Assembly: GCF_026914265.1 (NCBI RefSeq) | Contig: NC_069136.1 | Location: forward strand, 35,146,406-35,210,405 | DNA: 64,000 nucleotides | Direction of reading: 5' to 3' | From: Mya arenaria | Taxonomy: Eukaryota; Mollusca; Bivalvia; Myida; Myidae | Shown: in pieces, positions 34,501-46,759 of the stretch | Layout of the letters: each line of letters begins with the position of its first letter | Numbering within the stretch: the stretch's first letter is position 1 | Made by a program: the position numbers and the translations under genes | The notes under the pieces: model-generated | Seen by the model: the letters and a program-made list of their open reading frames with translations, nothing else | The model's database searches: none | Told to the model about the DNA's origin: nothing

Positions 34501-36391
34501 TCTACAAAGTTTGTTCAAATTATGGCCCTGGGGACAAAATTGGCCACACCCCGCGGCTGATGGGTTTTCTCTATATGTGTTATAGTGAAAACTTAAAAAA
34601 TCTTCTCCGAACTCTCAAAGACAAGTAACGTCTTAACTTAAACTGGATAACATATTTAGTACACATACCAATTTTCAATATGGGCCACATACAACAATTA
34701 ATAACAAATATACATATATAGATACACACGTAAAATCAAGTAGTGACAAGAGCTTAGATATTTGGCATGATATATCATCTAGTTCACTTGTACCAATATT
34801 GTTCAATCTTTGGCCCTGGGGTCAAAGAATGGCCCCACCCGGGCGGTCATGGGTTTCCTTATATATGTATATGATGAAAACTTATAAAATCTTCTTCTCC
34901 GAAACCAAAAGGCGAAGGCCTTAGATATTTGGTATGAAGCATTGTTTATCGGACCACTATTAAGATTGTTCAAACTTTAGCCCTGGGGTCAAAATTGGCC
35001 ACGCCCCATGTTCATAGGCTTAGGTTTTCAATATTTTTATATAGTCTTATATAATAAAACTTAAAAAATCCTCTTCTCCAAAATATAAGACCTAGAGCTT
35101 TCATATTTGGTATATAGTGTTACCTAGTGGACCTACACCAAAGGTATTCAAATTATTGTCCTGGGGTCAAATTGGCCTTGCTCAGGGGTCATTTGTTTTT
35201 ACATTGTCTTGTCACTTAAACGTCTTTTCCTCTGAAAGTAAAGGTCAGAATGACTCCATACTTGATATGTAGCATCCTTACATGGTCCTCTCTCAACTTT
35301 GTTCAAATGGTTTTGTTTGGCCCCTTTTAGGGGTCACCAGAGCAAAAAATAGAAAAACCTTTAAACAACTTGATCTTATTAACTGCTTAATAGATCTTCA
35401 AGTCTGAAGCATCCTAACATGGGCCTCTGTCAGATCTTTTAAAATAATTTTGTTTGGCCCCTTTTAAGGGCCACCAGAGCTAAAATTAGTAAAAAATACT
35501 TAACATTTTCTTCGCATGAACCCCTTGATAGATCTTCAGCAAATTTGGTTTGAAGTGTCCTTGCATGGACCTCTCTTAAATTTGTTCACATAATTTTGTT
35601 TGGCCCGGTTGCCATGGCAACCTAAAGGAAAATGTCAACAATTGGTTATCAATCATCTTCTTCTCCTAAACCTCTTTGACAATTTTGATGAAACTTCATA
35701 GGAATGATCCTTAGCTGGTGCTTTTCAAAATTGTTCAAAGAAATTAATTCCATGTAGAACTCTGGTTGACATGGCAACCTAAAGGAAAAGTGTCAACAAT
35801 TGGTTACAATCATCTTCTTCTCCTAAACCGCTTGGACAATTTTGATGAAACTTCATAGGAATGATCCTTAGCTGGTGCTTTTTCAAAATTGTTCAAAGAA
35901 ATTAATTCCATGTAGAACTCTGGTTGCCATGGCAACCTGAAGGAAAATATAGGCTGTCGTGTCCGCGCTGTGACTTTCTCTTATATGGAAATATTTTAAA
36001 ATGACTTGCCATATGTTTTCGACATACCAAGACAACGTGTCGTGTGCAAGACCCATGTCCCTACCTCTAAGGTGAAAGATACACTAAGTGTTTATTCACA
36101 ATGGAATGCTGAATATGAGGACATAAAGAGTGTTGGCTGTCATTTAGTATGATTGGGGTTTTTTCTATGCTCAGAGGCAATTTAGTATAACTTGCAATAT
36201 GTATTTGACACATAAAGGCAAGATCAACTTTTTATGTACTTGTTCATAGATCAATGTCACATTGGGGGGCATTTGTCACATACTTTGACAGCTCTTGTTC
36301 AATATTCTTTGAGAAACAAGCTATATTAATAACAAAGGTTAAACTCTTTTACTCAGGTGAGCGATTTAGGGCCATCATGGTCCTCTTGTTG
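31552..36391. repeat. Large bivalve repeat element AGCTCACCTG...CAGGTGAGC with internal array
   Basis: It starts with a hairpin (AGCTCACCTGTCAC / GTGACAAGGTGAGCT) and ends CTCAGGTGAGCGATTTAGGG, then CCATCATGG. The start and end are inverse of each other. The interior has a (GTCC)n stretch (31610-31633), the 166-bp array, and diverged units of GGTTGCCATGGCAACC-containing sequence (35580-35960). The short ORFs inside arise from the repeat. The element class is not established; the family is widespread in bivalves. Confidence 0.75.
31900..34610. repeat. Satellite-like array, ~166-bp unit, about 16 copies
   Basis: The unit contains AGAGCTTAGATATTTGGCAT, GGACCTCTACAAAGATTGTT, TTGGGGTCAAAATTGGCCCC and GCCCCGGGGGGTCATGGGT. 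AGCTTAGATATTT recurs about every 165 bp from 31986 to 34468. More diverged units continue to about 35300. Some units are closer to distant units than to neighbours, which shows larger duplications (see findings). Confidence 0.85.
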
Positions 36392-36632
36392 AATTTGAGC
36401 TGTAAGGTTTAAGCTTATGTCCTTATATTTGCAAAAAGATATGAGCAAGTGATTATGATAGGAATATCTCAGGATTTGCATAATTGTAGGAATATAGGAT
36501 ATGTAAGAAATAAACACCTATTTTTGGGTAACACACGTTACTAAGTAGTGATAGATGTAATTTCAATATAATCAATAGAGTCAATATAGAAATTGATTGC
36601 TCTGGTTTTTAAACAATACCTATAGATTTATT

Positions 36633-38743
36633 ATTATGCCCCCCTTCGAAGAAGAGGGGTATATTGCTTTGCACAGGCATGTAGGTATGTCGGTCGGTCG
36701 GTCGGTCCGTCGGTAGACCAAAGCTTGTCCGAGTGATAACTCAACAATTCCTAGACGTATGGTCATCAAACTTCACATGAAGGTTGGGCCTGACCAATAG
36801 ATGACCCCTATTGATTTTGGGGGTCATCAGGTCAAAGGTCAATGTCACTGTGACCTTTAATGTTAAAATAATTTTAAAGCTTGTCCGAGTGATAACTCGA
36901 CAATGCCTGCACCCATGGCCCTCAAACTTGACATGGAAATTGGGCCTGAGCAGTAGATGACCCCTATTGTTTTTGGGGGTCATCAGGCCGAAGGTCAAGG
37001 TCACAGTGACCTTGAATGATAAAAGGTTGTCCGAGTGATAACGTGACTTGGAGGTTGGGCCTGACCAGTAGCTGACCCCTATTGTTTTTGGGGCTCATCG
37101 GGTCAAAGGTCAAATTCACAGTGACCTTGAATGGTAAAAGGTTGTCCGAGTGATAACTCAACAATGCCTGCACCCATGGCCCGCATCATTGAATTGGAGG
37201 TTGGGCCTGACCAGTAGATGACCCCTATTGTTTTTGGGGGTCATCGGGCCAAAGGTCAAGGTCACAGTGACCTTGAATGGTAAAAAGTTGTCCGAGTGAT
37301 AACTCGACAATGCCTGCACCCATGGCCCTCATAATTGAATTGGAGGTTGGGCCTGACTAGTAGAAGACCCTTATTGTTTAGGGGGATCATCGGGCCAAAG
37401 GTCAAGGTCACAGTCACCTTGAATGGTTAGAGGTTTTCCGTGTGATAACTTGACAATGCCTGCACCCATGGCCCCCAAACTTGACTTGGAGATTGGGCCT
37501 GACAAGTACATGACCCCTATTGTTATTTGGGGTCATCTGGCCAAAGGTCAAGGTCACAGTCACCTTGAATGGTTAGAGGTTTTCCGTGTGATAACTTGAC
37601 AATGCCTGCACCCATGGCCCTCAAACTTGACATGGAGATTGGGCCTGTCCAGTATATGACCCCTATTGTTTTTGGGGTCATCTGGCCAAAGGTCAAGGTC
37701 ACAGTGACTTTGAATGGTAAAAAGTTTTCTGTGTGATAACTTGACAATGCCTGCACCCATGGCCCTCAAACTTGACTTGGAGATTGGGCCTGACCAGTAC
37801 ATGACCCCTTATGTTTTGGGGGGTCATCAGGCCAAAGGTCAAGGTCACAGTGAACTTGAATGGTAAAAGGTTGTCCAAGTGATAACTTGACAATGCCTGC
37901 ACCCATGGCCCTCAAACTTGACTTGGAGGTTGGGCCTGACCAGAAGATGACACCTATTGTTTTGGGGGGTCATTGGACCAAAGGCCAAGGTCACATGTAC
38001 CTTGAATGGTAAAAGGTTGTCCGAGTGATAATGCCTGCACCCATGGGCGTCAAACTTGACTTGGAGAATTGGCCTGACCAGGAGATAACCCCTATGGTTT
38101 TGGGGGGGTCATCTGGCCAAAGGTCAAGGTCACAGTGACCTGGAATGGTAAAAGGTTGTCAGAGTGATAACTCGACAATGCCTGCACCCATGTCCCTCAA
38201 ACTTGACTTGGAGGTTGGGCCTGGCCAGAAGATGGTCCCTATTGATTTTAGGGGTCATTGGGCCAAAGGTCAAGGTCACAGTGACCTGGAATAGTAAAAG
38301 GTTATCCGAGTGATAACTCGACAATGCCTGCACCCATGGCCCTCAAACTTGACTTGGAGGTTGGGCCTGGCCAGAAGATGGTCCCTATTGATTTTACGGT
38401 CATTGGGCTAAACGTCAAGGTCACAGTGACCTTGAATGATAAAAGGTTGCCTGAGTGGTAACTTCACAATGCCTGCACCCATGGCCCTCAAACTTGACAT
38501 TTAGGTTTCTGGTGACCAGCTGATGACTCTGGATTTTGAGTTAATAGAGTCAAAGGTCATGGTCATAACTCACTCTATCCTCACACTTTAATGGTCATAA
38601 TCTTAAAACTGCCTTAACGGCAACAAATCAGCTGTCATTTCGGTCCATGCATATTTCATTCAATTGTCCATATAATCCTGACAACATGGCGCTCAGGGGG
38701 GGGGGGGGGGGGGGCATAATGTTTGACAAACATCTCTTGTTTA
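36633..38743. repeat. Bivalve repeat element TTATGCCCCCC...GGGGGGGCATAA with 146-bp array
   Basis: It begins ATTATGCCCCCCTTCGAAGA and ends in a G run, then GCATAATGTTTGACAAACAT and CTCTTGTTT. It contains (GGTC)n at 36691-36710. About 13 units of about 146 bp carry TTGTCCGAGTGATAACTCGA, CAATGCCTGCACCCATGGCC, TTGGGCCTGACCAGTAGATG and AAGGTCAAGGTCACAGTGAC. ORFs on the minus strand are repeat artefacts. Confidence 0.8.
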
Positions 38744-38744
38744 A

Positions 38745-39490
38745 TTTAAACCTTATTTGTTTCTTGAAAATACATTGAAACAACACATGTTATATGTATA
38801 TTTATCATCATAAAGATTGAGAAGATAAAAAGTAAAACATAAGTACCTCTCTCCTTAACTCAATATTTGTGATAGCAGTTCGGATAAGTAATAGATACAG
38901 TAAGTTTTTCTCTTTTCCTCTTCTTACAGAAGTAAGAAGCCGTTTCGCTAGGACGGACACCAATTTTGTCCGAGGGGAAGCTGAGGATTATATTTAATTT
39001 ACTTTCGCCCGGAGCCCTCGCAGCTGCAAGCAAACAAAACCCAAAACAAGCCAATGGTAACCATGCTAATTATATTTTGTATACGTATCTTGCATATCCC
39101 ATTCAAATAATCTAAACAATGGGTTTGATTAATTTCTTCTATCATTATTACAATGAATCGTACTCATAAGCGACCTTCAATGAATTGAATAGACATATTC
39201 CTAGCTGCAGCACACCGCCCCTCAGTGAACCTTCATTTTGAAGTTTATTCAACAATTTACCAAACAAAATAGGAACTTACGGTTTTACAATATGTGATTA
39301 TAGGACGTACACAAATGCATGTTGTATACTTACCAACCATCATAATTATACTACATTACCAATGACTAACTTTAAAACTCTTTCTACCTTTCTATAGTTT
39401 TAAGCTAGCAGACATAATTTCGTAATAGGTCTCACCTTCACTGATCCATTCACACGTACCTTGCACGAGCGAACCAAACCATCTCATCCC
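38745..39490. other. Intergenic, one unsupported small ORF
   Basis: The minus-strand 64-codon ORF at 38860-39054 starts MACFGFCLLAAARAPGESKL over a locally GC-richer patch, but no family or splice context was recognised. Nothing else was seen. Confidence 0.3.
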
Positions 39491-39495
39491 TTACT

Positions 39496-39784
39496 TACCT
39501 CTTTTTACCAGTCCGAGAGGCCAAAATCCACTAGTAGTGACTCATCACACACAAGAACAAGACCATTTAGCTCGATATTTCGTTGAACATCTTGCCATTT
39601 TTGCCTCTCAAGAAAGTTTGGTACATAATCTTTTACCCAACGTTGCCAGAAAACGTCTGCAAGACATTGAGCTTGACGCCACCAACCCTTACAACAGTTG
39701 TCATTCTTGCTAAAGAAACCAAGTGGTATGGACGTATTTGGGTGCAAAAGCAACAGTTTGCTCGGCGATAGTGCTTTTGGATCT
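39496..39784 (-). mobile_element. Fossil fragment of a BEL/Pao LTR element (integrase-tail region)
   Basis: The translated fragment resembles the segment after the integrase core in BEL/Pao polyproteins (LLLLHPN, WRQAQCLADVFWQRWVKDYV, LERQKWQDVQ, LVLVCDES). Only this part remains: no LTRs, capsid, protease or RT are seen nearby. It is a broken fossil of moderate age. Confidence 0.65.
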
Positions 39785-40118
39785 CTGCTATCATCACTTA
39801 CCTTTGAAAAAAATAAAAATGAAAGACATTTTGCTAAGATATTCTGGTAATCCTATTTATAAGGCAGTTTCATTGGTTCCGAATGGAAACTTTTTTGAAA
39901 ATTTTAGTAAAAAAAGTTGTGTTTTATTTTATTTTTTGTAACGAAACCCCTGAATGAAATTGTAGGATATTCATTTGTCACATGCAGTTTCTGATAACAT
40001 TGAAAAAGAATTTACTCCCTTACCTCATTCATAGTTTTTAACAATTTACAATTTATTTTGCCTTTACTTTAATGTTTTCCCTATTGTAACATTTCAGACA
40101 AAGCTCATGCAGCAGTGC

Positions 40119-42055
40119 CTTCCACAACCAAAAGGGCTGACAAGAGGACTATAGACTTATAAGATATCTTTCCTACTTAGGCACAATATTTACTACCGTA
40201 ACCAAGAGGGCTTGCAAAAGGACTGGGGGCCTGTGAGTTATCTTTCTTACTTAGCCACAATATTTAATGCCATAACCAAGAGGGCTGTCAAGAGGACTGG
40301 AGTTGCCAAGAAGGCTGTCAATAGGACTGTAGACTTGTAAGATATCTTTCTTACTTAGGCACAATACTTAATACCTTAATCTAAAGGGCTTGCAAGAGGA
40401 CTGGAGGCCTGTAAGTCTTTCTAACTTTATCTTACTAAGGCACAATATTGACTGCCATAACAAATAGGGCTGTCAAGAGGACAGTAGCTTTGTAAGATAT
40501 CATTCTTACTTAGGCACAATATTAACTGCCGTAACCAAGAGGGCTGTCAAGAGGACTGCAGTCTTGTAAGTTATCATTCTATCTAAGCCACAATATTTAC
40601 TGCCATAACCAAGAGGGCTGTCAAGAGGACTGCAGTCTTATAAGTTATCTTTCTTTCTAAGCCACAATATTTACTGCTGTAACCAAGAGGGCTGTCATGC
40701 GGACTGTAGTCTTGTAAGTTATCTTTCTTTCTAAGCCACAATATTTACTGCTGTAACCAAGATGGCAGCAGTCAAGACTACTGTAGTCTTGTAAGTTATC
40801 TTTCTTTCTAAGCCACAATATTTACTGCTGTAACCAAGAGGGCTGTCATGAGGACTGTAGTCTTGTATAAGTTATCTTTCTTTCTAAGCCACAATATTTA
40901 ATGCTGTAACCAAGAGGGCTGTCATGAGGACTGTAGTCTTGTATAAGTTATCTTTCTTTCTAAGCCACAATATTTACTGCTGTAACCAAGAGGGCTGTCA
41001 TGAGGACTGTAGTCTTGTATAAGTTATCTTTCTTTCTAAGTCACAATATTTAATGCTGTAACCAAGATGGCTGTCAGGTTACTGTAGTCTTGTAAGTTAT
41101 CTTTCTTTCTAAGCCACAATATTTACTGCAGTAACCAAGAGGGCTGTCATGAGTACTGTAATCTTGTATAAGTTATCTTTCTTTCTAAGCCACAATATTT
41201 AATGCTGTAACCAAGATGGCTGTCAAGACTACTGTAGTCTTGTAAGTTATCTTTCTTTCTAAGCCACAATATTTACTGCTATAACCAAGAGGGCTCTCAT
41301 GAGGACTGTAGTCTTGTATAAGTTATCTTTCTTTCTAAGCCACAATATTTAATGCCGTAACCAAGATGGCTGTCAGGTTCCTGTAGTCTTGTATAAGTTA
41401 TTTTTCTTTCTAAGCCACAATATTTACTGCAGTAACCAAGAGAGCTGTCATGAGTACTGTAGTCTTGTATAAGTTATCTTTCTTTCTAAGCCACAATATT
41501 TACTGCTGTAACCAAGAGAGCTGTCATGAGTACTGTAGTCTTGTATAAGTTATTTTTCTTTCTAAGCCACAATATTTACTGCAGTAACCAAGAGGGCTGT
41601 CATGAGTACTGTAGTCTTGTATAAGTTATCTTTCTTTCTAAGCCACAATATTTACTGCAGTAACCAAGAGGGCTGTAATGAGTACTGTAGTCTTGTATAA
41701 GTTATTTTTCTTTCTAAGCCACAATATTTACTGCTGTAACCAAGATGGCTGTCAAGACTACTGTAGTCTTGACGTAAGTTATCTTTCTTTCTAAGCCACA
41801 ACAATTACTGCTGTAACCAAGAGGGCTGTCTTGAGGACTGTAGTCTTGTATAAATTATTTTTCTTTCTAAGCCACAATATTTAATGCCGTAACCAAAAGG
41901 GCTGTCAAGGGGACTGTAGAAATGTAAGTTATCTTTCTTTCGAAGCCACAATATTTACTGCCATAACCAAGAGGGTTGTCATGAGGACTGTAGAATTGCA
42001 AGTTATCTTTTTTACTTAGCCACAATATTTTCTGCTATAACCAAGAGGACGTTCA
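40119..42055. repeat. Minisatellite array, ~76-bp unit, about 25 copies
   Basis: The unit is AACCAAGAGGGCTGTCATGA, GGACTGTAGTCTTGTATAAG, TTATCTTTCTTTCTAAGCCA, CAATATTTACTGCTGT. Units at the left end (40119-40500) are more diverged and shorter (about 70 bp), and the central units are nearly identical. Many units carry GTAAGT and a pyrimidine-rich TTTCTTTCTAAG. Confidence 0.9.
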
Positions 42056-42540
42056 AGAGGACATTTATTTGTCTTGAGAACCAATATGAGAATGCCAGGC
42101 ATATATATGTGCACACATTGAAAATAATGCATTCTGCTGATGCACATGTTGAAGAAAAATGAATCCTCAGGGGAAAAAAGAAATAAAACTTGCAATGAGT
42201 AGCAAAGAGAATCTCTGTTACTGGCTCCGATACTGTGTACTTTGACACAATTATTGTTTGTTTCACCTTCTGTAAACCCAAAATTAAGTAATAAAAATTG
42301 ATTTCTGGGTTCATTTACTATTAAAACTGGCTGGAATATGTTATGTTGTGACTGAATTATACTGTGTTGTCCTACTGCTTATTGTAGACACAATTCATTA
42401 TACACAGTCTAATTCAACTCCCATATAAATGTCTTGTGAGGTTTCATTAACCATTTTGACACAAATTTTGTGGGTAAATCCAGCTGCCACAAACCATTTT
42501 ATTTCACATGTTTTCTATGTTTTTTTCCTATTTGTTGTAG

Positions 42541-42669
42541 GTCACAACTGCTGACCCCACTCTTCCAGATGAAGAAAATAAGATGGAACACAGATTGCTG
42601 CTTGATGGATGTAATTGGATGTACCACAATATGACATGTACACTATGTTGGCTAGGCATAGAGGAATGA
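42541..42669 (+). CDS. Possible terminal coding exon, unrecognised
   Basis: A strong acceptor (CTATGTTTTTTTCCTATTTG then TTGTAG, ending 42540) precedes an open frame: VTTADPTLPDEENKMEHRLL, LDGCNWMYHNMTCTLCWLGI, EE, stop at 42667-42669. It matches no family I know. It could be the last exon of a plus-strand gene whose other exons I cannot find. Chance is a real alternative. Confidence 0.25.
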   Translation, partial: VTTADPTLPDEENKMEHRLLLDGCNWMYHNMTCTLCWLGIEE

Positions 42670-42844
42670 AAGTGCAAAAAGGTTGCAACCAATATTAAAT
42701 CAACCATCTTACTCTCACCCCTCTCACCCCTAAGGCTCAATTGAAAGGTTTACCGTAAACATGTATGGCTTCAAATTAAGTCGTTTTATGATCAAGACTG
42801 ACGAACTTAGTAATACAATGTGAACTTAGTAAAACATGTAGTTA

Positions 42845-43145
42845 GATGATATGAAGTGAATTCTTAATGATTAAGAGTGGGCGGAGTGAGCGTAGCAAAC
42901 GGGTCCTTCTTTATCATTAAGAGTTCACTTCGTGTCACTAACTGACTTAGAATACAACCTCATTGGCTGATACATTGTTGATGCAATATCTGAAGCAGGG
43001 AGTGTGTATCGGATGTATGACAGTATTCGGATCTTTTAACATGCGTGAGAGTTGAAATTCTTAATGATTAAGTCTACTACTTAATGGTTGCCTGTCTGCA
43101 ATCTCATTGGCTGAAAATGTAGGTTGTATTCTAAATTGTTTCTGA
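42845..43145. repeat. Inverted-repeat sequence with TTCTTAATGATTAAG stem
   Basis: GATATGAAGTGAATTCTTAA at 42849 pairs with the inverse of TTAAGAGTTCACTTCGTGTC (42918-42937). AGAATACAACCT (42950) pairs with AGGTTGTATTCT (43122). No ORF. Probably a decayed MITE. Confidence 0.45.
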
Positions 43146-43453
43146 GCATGCTGATTGATTTTTACCTTTAATGCTGTAAGGCTATTTAAGTGTGATAAAT
43201 TTGAAAAGAATCAGTCCAAGTTAATTTCTATTTTATTTTGGCAATTAAATATATATTTAAATAAATGGTTTTCCTACAAATAGAGTAATAATCATGGCTG
43301 GCACTTGAGCCAACAAGAAAAATAAACAATATTGTTGATCGAATAAATGTGCCATATTTTATGAGAAATATTACCACTGCTTTAAGAATCCGTGTCCTGA
43401 TTTTTACTGAAATATTTTATATTAAATTTTGAATGAACGTATAGTTCTTTTTG

Positions 43454-44360
43454 TGTCGCATGAAAAGACGACATATAGGGGTTACTTTTGTCGGCGGCGG
43501 CGTCCGCGTCCCATTTTCGCTTGTCGGGGGTATATTTCCTAAACTATTAGTGGTATCAACTTGAAACTTCATATGTAGATAGATCTAATTGAGGGCAAGT
43601 GCAGTGCACAATAACAGTAACTCTTGCTTTCTTAGTTTTAAAGTTATTGCCCTTTGTTAATTTTCATGCTTAAAGTTTTGTCCGGGGCATATCTTGAAGA
43701 ATATAAGAGGTATCAACTTGAAACTTCATAGCTAGATAGATCTAATTGAGGGCAAGTGCAGTGCACAATAACAGTAACTCTTGCTTTCTTAGTTTTAAAG
43801 TTATTGCCCTTTGTTAATTTTCATGCTTAAAGTTTTGTCCGGGGCATATCTTGAAGAATATAAGAGGTATCAACTTGAAACTTCATAGCTAGATAGATCT
43901 CATTGAGAGCAAGTGCAGTGCACAATAACAGTAACTCTTGCTTTCTTAGTTTTGAAGTTATTGCCCTTTGTTAATTTTCATGCTTAAAGTTTTGTCCGGG
44001 GCATATCTTGAAGAATATAAGAGGTATCAACTTGAAACTTCATAGCTAGATAGATCTCATTGAGGGCAAGTGCAGTGCACAATAACAGTTACTCTTGCTG
44101 CCATATTTTTAGAGTTATTGCCCTTTGTTAATTTTCTTGCTTAGGTTTTGTCCGTGGCACATCTCGTAAACTATAGGAGGTTTCAACCTGAAACTTATTC
44201 CGTAGGTATATCTGATTGAGGGTTCAAATGCCACCTACACTTGAAAGTTAAATGGCAACATCATTGTCTATAAATGAATAAAATGCCAATCTAACAGCTA
44301 TAATGTCGACAGTAAATAATTCGTCAGGCGACACATCCGACTCGCGGAGTTCTAGTTTGT
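43454..44360. repeat. Bivalve repeat element with four ~158-bp tandem units
   Basis: It opens CATGAAAAGACGACATATAG and closes CAGGCGACACATCCGACTCG then CGGAGTTCTAG. Units carry GGTATCAACTTGAAACTTCA, GAGGGCAAGTGCAGTGCACA and AAGTTATTGCCCTTTGTTAA, starting near 43554, 43712, 43870 and 44027, with a diverged fifth from about 44185. Confidence 0.75.
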
Positions 44361-44364
44361 TGTT

Positions 44365-45125
44365 AATATGTGTAGGTACATATATTTGTGAATTAGTCTT
44401 AAAGAAATGGTTAATGATTGTTAAGGGGTAATTTCACTCGTGTTTTTTCTTCTCATAGATGGAGATTTTTTTAAGCAAATCTACAGTTGCATGTGGAATG
44501 CATTTAAATTTCATATTTTTTTTGTTTTAAATATTTTCTATATATTTTTAGTTGTTTTTGTTTTTTTGAAGGTACAAGTACAACAGAATGATGAAAATTG
44601 GTGTATTCACTCCTTGTATAATTTTTGGTTTAAATTTGTTCTATATATTTTAAGTTGTTTTTGAAGGTACATGTACAACAGAATGATGAAAATTGGTGTA
44701 TTCACTCCTTGTATATTTTTTTGATATGTACAAGCTATCAGCTCAAATTGATGTTACATAAGTTAAAATACCTGGTTTTGTATGTAGTGTACACCAACAT
44801 TGATGTTGAGCAGTGCAAATAGTTCATTAAACCTAATCAAATACATATAAGTCATACAATTCTAGTACCATGCATTTGATAATAAGATCATTGTTAAAGT
44901 TGAAAGAAAATTGAAAAATAAAGTTACAACAATGAAACACAAAATGCCCGGTTCAATTGTTGAGGATGTAAATACTACATAAGTTGTATGTGCTTGTACT
45001 AAGGACATCTAGTAATAGTAATTTCGATTTTAAACACAACAAAACATTACAAAATGGGTTTTACTATATACATTTCAATTAAATTGCAGCGGGACTCAGA
45101 CAATTGCGTGAGGCAAAGTAGCATA
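44365..45125. other. Intergenic, includes a small tandem duplication
   Basis: GAAGGTACAAGTACAACAGA (44568) and GAAGGTACATGTACAACAGA (44663) begin a duplicated ~95-bp stretch (ATGATGAAAATTGGTGTATT). No gene was recognised. Confidence 0.5.
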
Positions 45126-45129
45126 TGCA

Positions 45130-45385
45130 TGTCTCTATTGTAGGTTTAAATTTGGGTTATGGCCTTCAGCTGATGGTCAGCACAAGTAAGCCCAGATGTG
45201 GAGTTTTGCCTACTACACGGCAAAGTGTCGATTATGGAGATGGGAGGAAAATGCAGTCAGGGTGATAAGCCCAGCCAGATAATGTATGGGGACACATCTC
45301 TGGACAACACAAACATGTACACTCATTTGGGTATCTTACAGTCGCCCATTGGAAAACTACCATATAATATTGATGATGTCTGACA
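45130..45385 (+). pseudogene. Possible LINE reverse-transcriptase fragment
   Basis: The ORF end reads QGDKPSQIMYGDTSLDNTNM, YTHLGILQSPIGKLPYNIDD. The YTHLGI stretch after a short spacer resembles the region just behind the RT palm in non-LTR elements. It is too short and degraded to place in a clade. Confidence 0.35.
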
Positions 45386-45389
45386 ATGT

Positions 45390-46740
45390 GTCGGATGAAT
45401 GCTATTTTTTTAAATGCATTTTTCATGCGTTACCTTGTCATGTGTATCTTTTATCATTTTACTGGTTTATATACTTACATATTGTGTCTTATGCAAATCT
45501 TCAGTGAATGGAGTCAATAACAATATATTATATAATAAAATGTTTGTAATAAATGACAACAAGACTTTATTCATTTCGTTTTATAGTTTGGTACAACAAT
45601 ATATTAAATTAGTAGTAGGACTTGATATGAACTACGATGAAATGAGGTGGTCAGTCATTTGGTCAGTGTCAACTGTTGTCGGTCAGTCCATTGCAATCTT
45701 CCTTGTTCAGATCATAATTTAAAAACCGCTGGATAGAGTGTATTTAAACTTCATTCAATGAACATAAGACATGAAGTGCAGTGTACATGTACCATAACTC
45801 TATTTAAGCTAACTGCAGAGTACATATTCTGGATAGAAAATGACCAAATAAGCCATGCCAGTAGAGCATAGGCCCCCGTTGACCTCTTGGGCCTTTTGTT
45901 TAATGTATGCTTTGGGATGATAAAATTCCGGATTAATCCGGAATTCCGGATTTAAGGCCTCACGGATCGATTTTGAGATTAATGTAAATCCGTTGAGTTT
46001 TTTTTCTAGGGGGGGGGGGGGGGGGGAGGGGTACAGGAGCGAATCGAGCTCAGTTCGAACAATATGGGTACGGAAGGTGAGTTTTCCGGAAGTGTAAAGC
46101 CGGAAATTAACGAACCTATTTACGTCTTGGCAATCGAGCTATATGATTGGTTAAGATAGCATCCGGTGATTACGGAAATTACCGATGGGACTAGAAGACA
46201 GTATCCGGATGGTCGTACCCGGATATGACAGACGACGAAGACGAATAAACGGGTATTGGAAAATTGGAAAAAAAACGAACACCACCAACTTCTAAAAACA
46301 TCGATTCGTCGATTTTAAGGGTATATTTGCCATTTATTTTCAAGAGAAATTCACGAAACGTTTCTTTTTAAGTTAATAGAAAGTGATCAAACTGATAATG
46401 AATTTTGCGCATGTAGCATTATTTCGGACATCCCGATTCGGATTGTGTCATAATAATCGATTTTTTTTTACAAATTTTATTTGGCTGATTGAAGTTTACG
46501 CTGTAAACCGTTTCTTTATTGTTCTCATAATGTTTGAAGCATTGTTCTCAATAAGAAGTGGCTGTTAACCATAATGGGAGGTTCAAATGAAAATTGGTTT
46601 GGTTCAAATTTAAACAAAAAAAATGAATACATATTTTGTAGTAGTAATACATATTACGTAGAGGCAGTCATTTTATTTTCTATTGAGACAGTTCAACAAA
46701 ACGTCTTGAGGACCCAGTTTGAGTGAGATTTAAATTCTAT
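45390..46740. other. Intergenic, no gene recognised
   Basis: Contains a TTCCGGATTAATCCGGAA palindrome (45927-45944) and a poly-G run (46010-46026). The small ORFs at 45414-45722 and 46383-46568 are hydrophobic AT-rich artefacts. Confidence 0.4.
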
Positions 46741-46759
46741 AGTTATAATTTGTATTTCC

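Noticed and set aside
36741-38333. Overlapping minus-strand ORFs with shared motifs (TFGLMTPK, GHGCRHCQV)
   Set aside because: They repeat because they lie in the 146-bp tandem array; stops fall at unit-specific places.
38860-39054. Small ORF starting MACFGFCLLAAARAPGE as a secreted peptide
   Set aside because: The N-terminus is hydrophobic, but there is no second exon, homologue or promoter that I can see.
40119-42055. CRISPR array
   Set aside because: Repeats are contiguous 76-bp units with no unique spacers, in a eukaryotic genome.
45414-45722. 102-codon plus-strand ORF as a membrane protein
   Set aside because: Its hydrophobic stretches come from T-rich sequence; there is no conserved motif.
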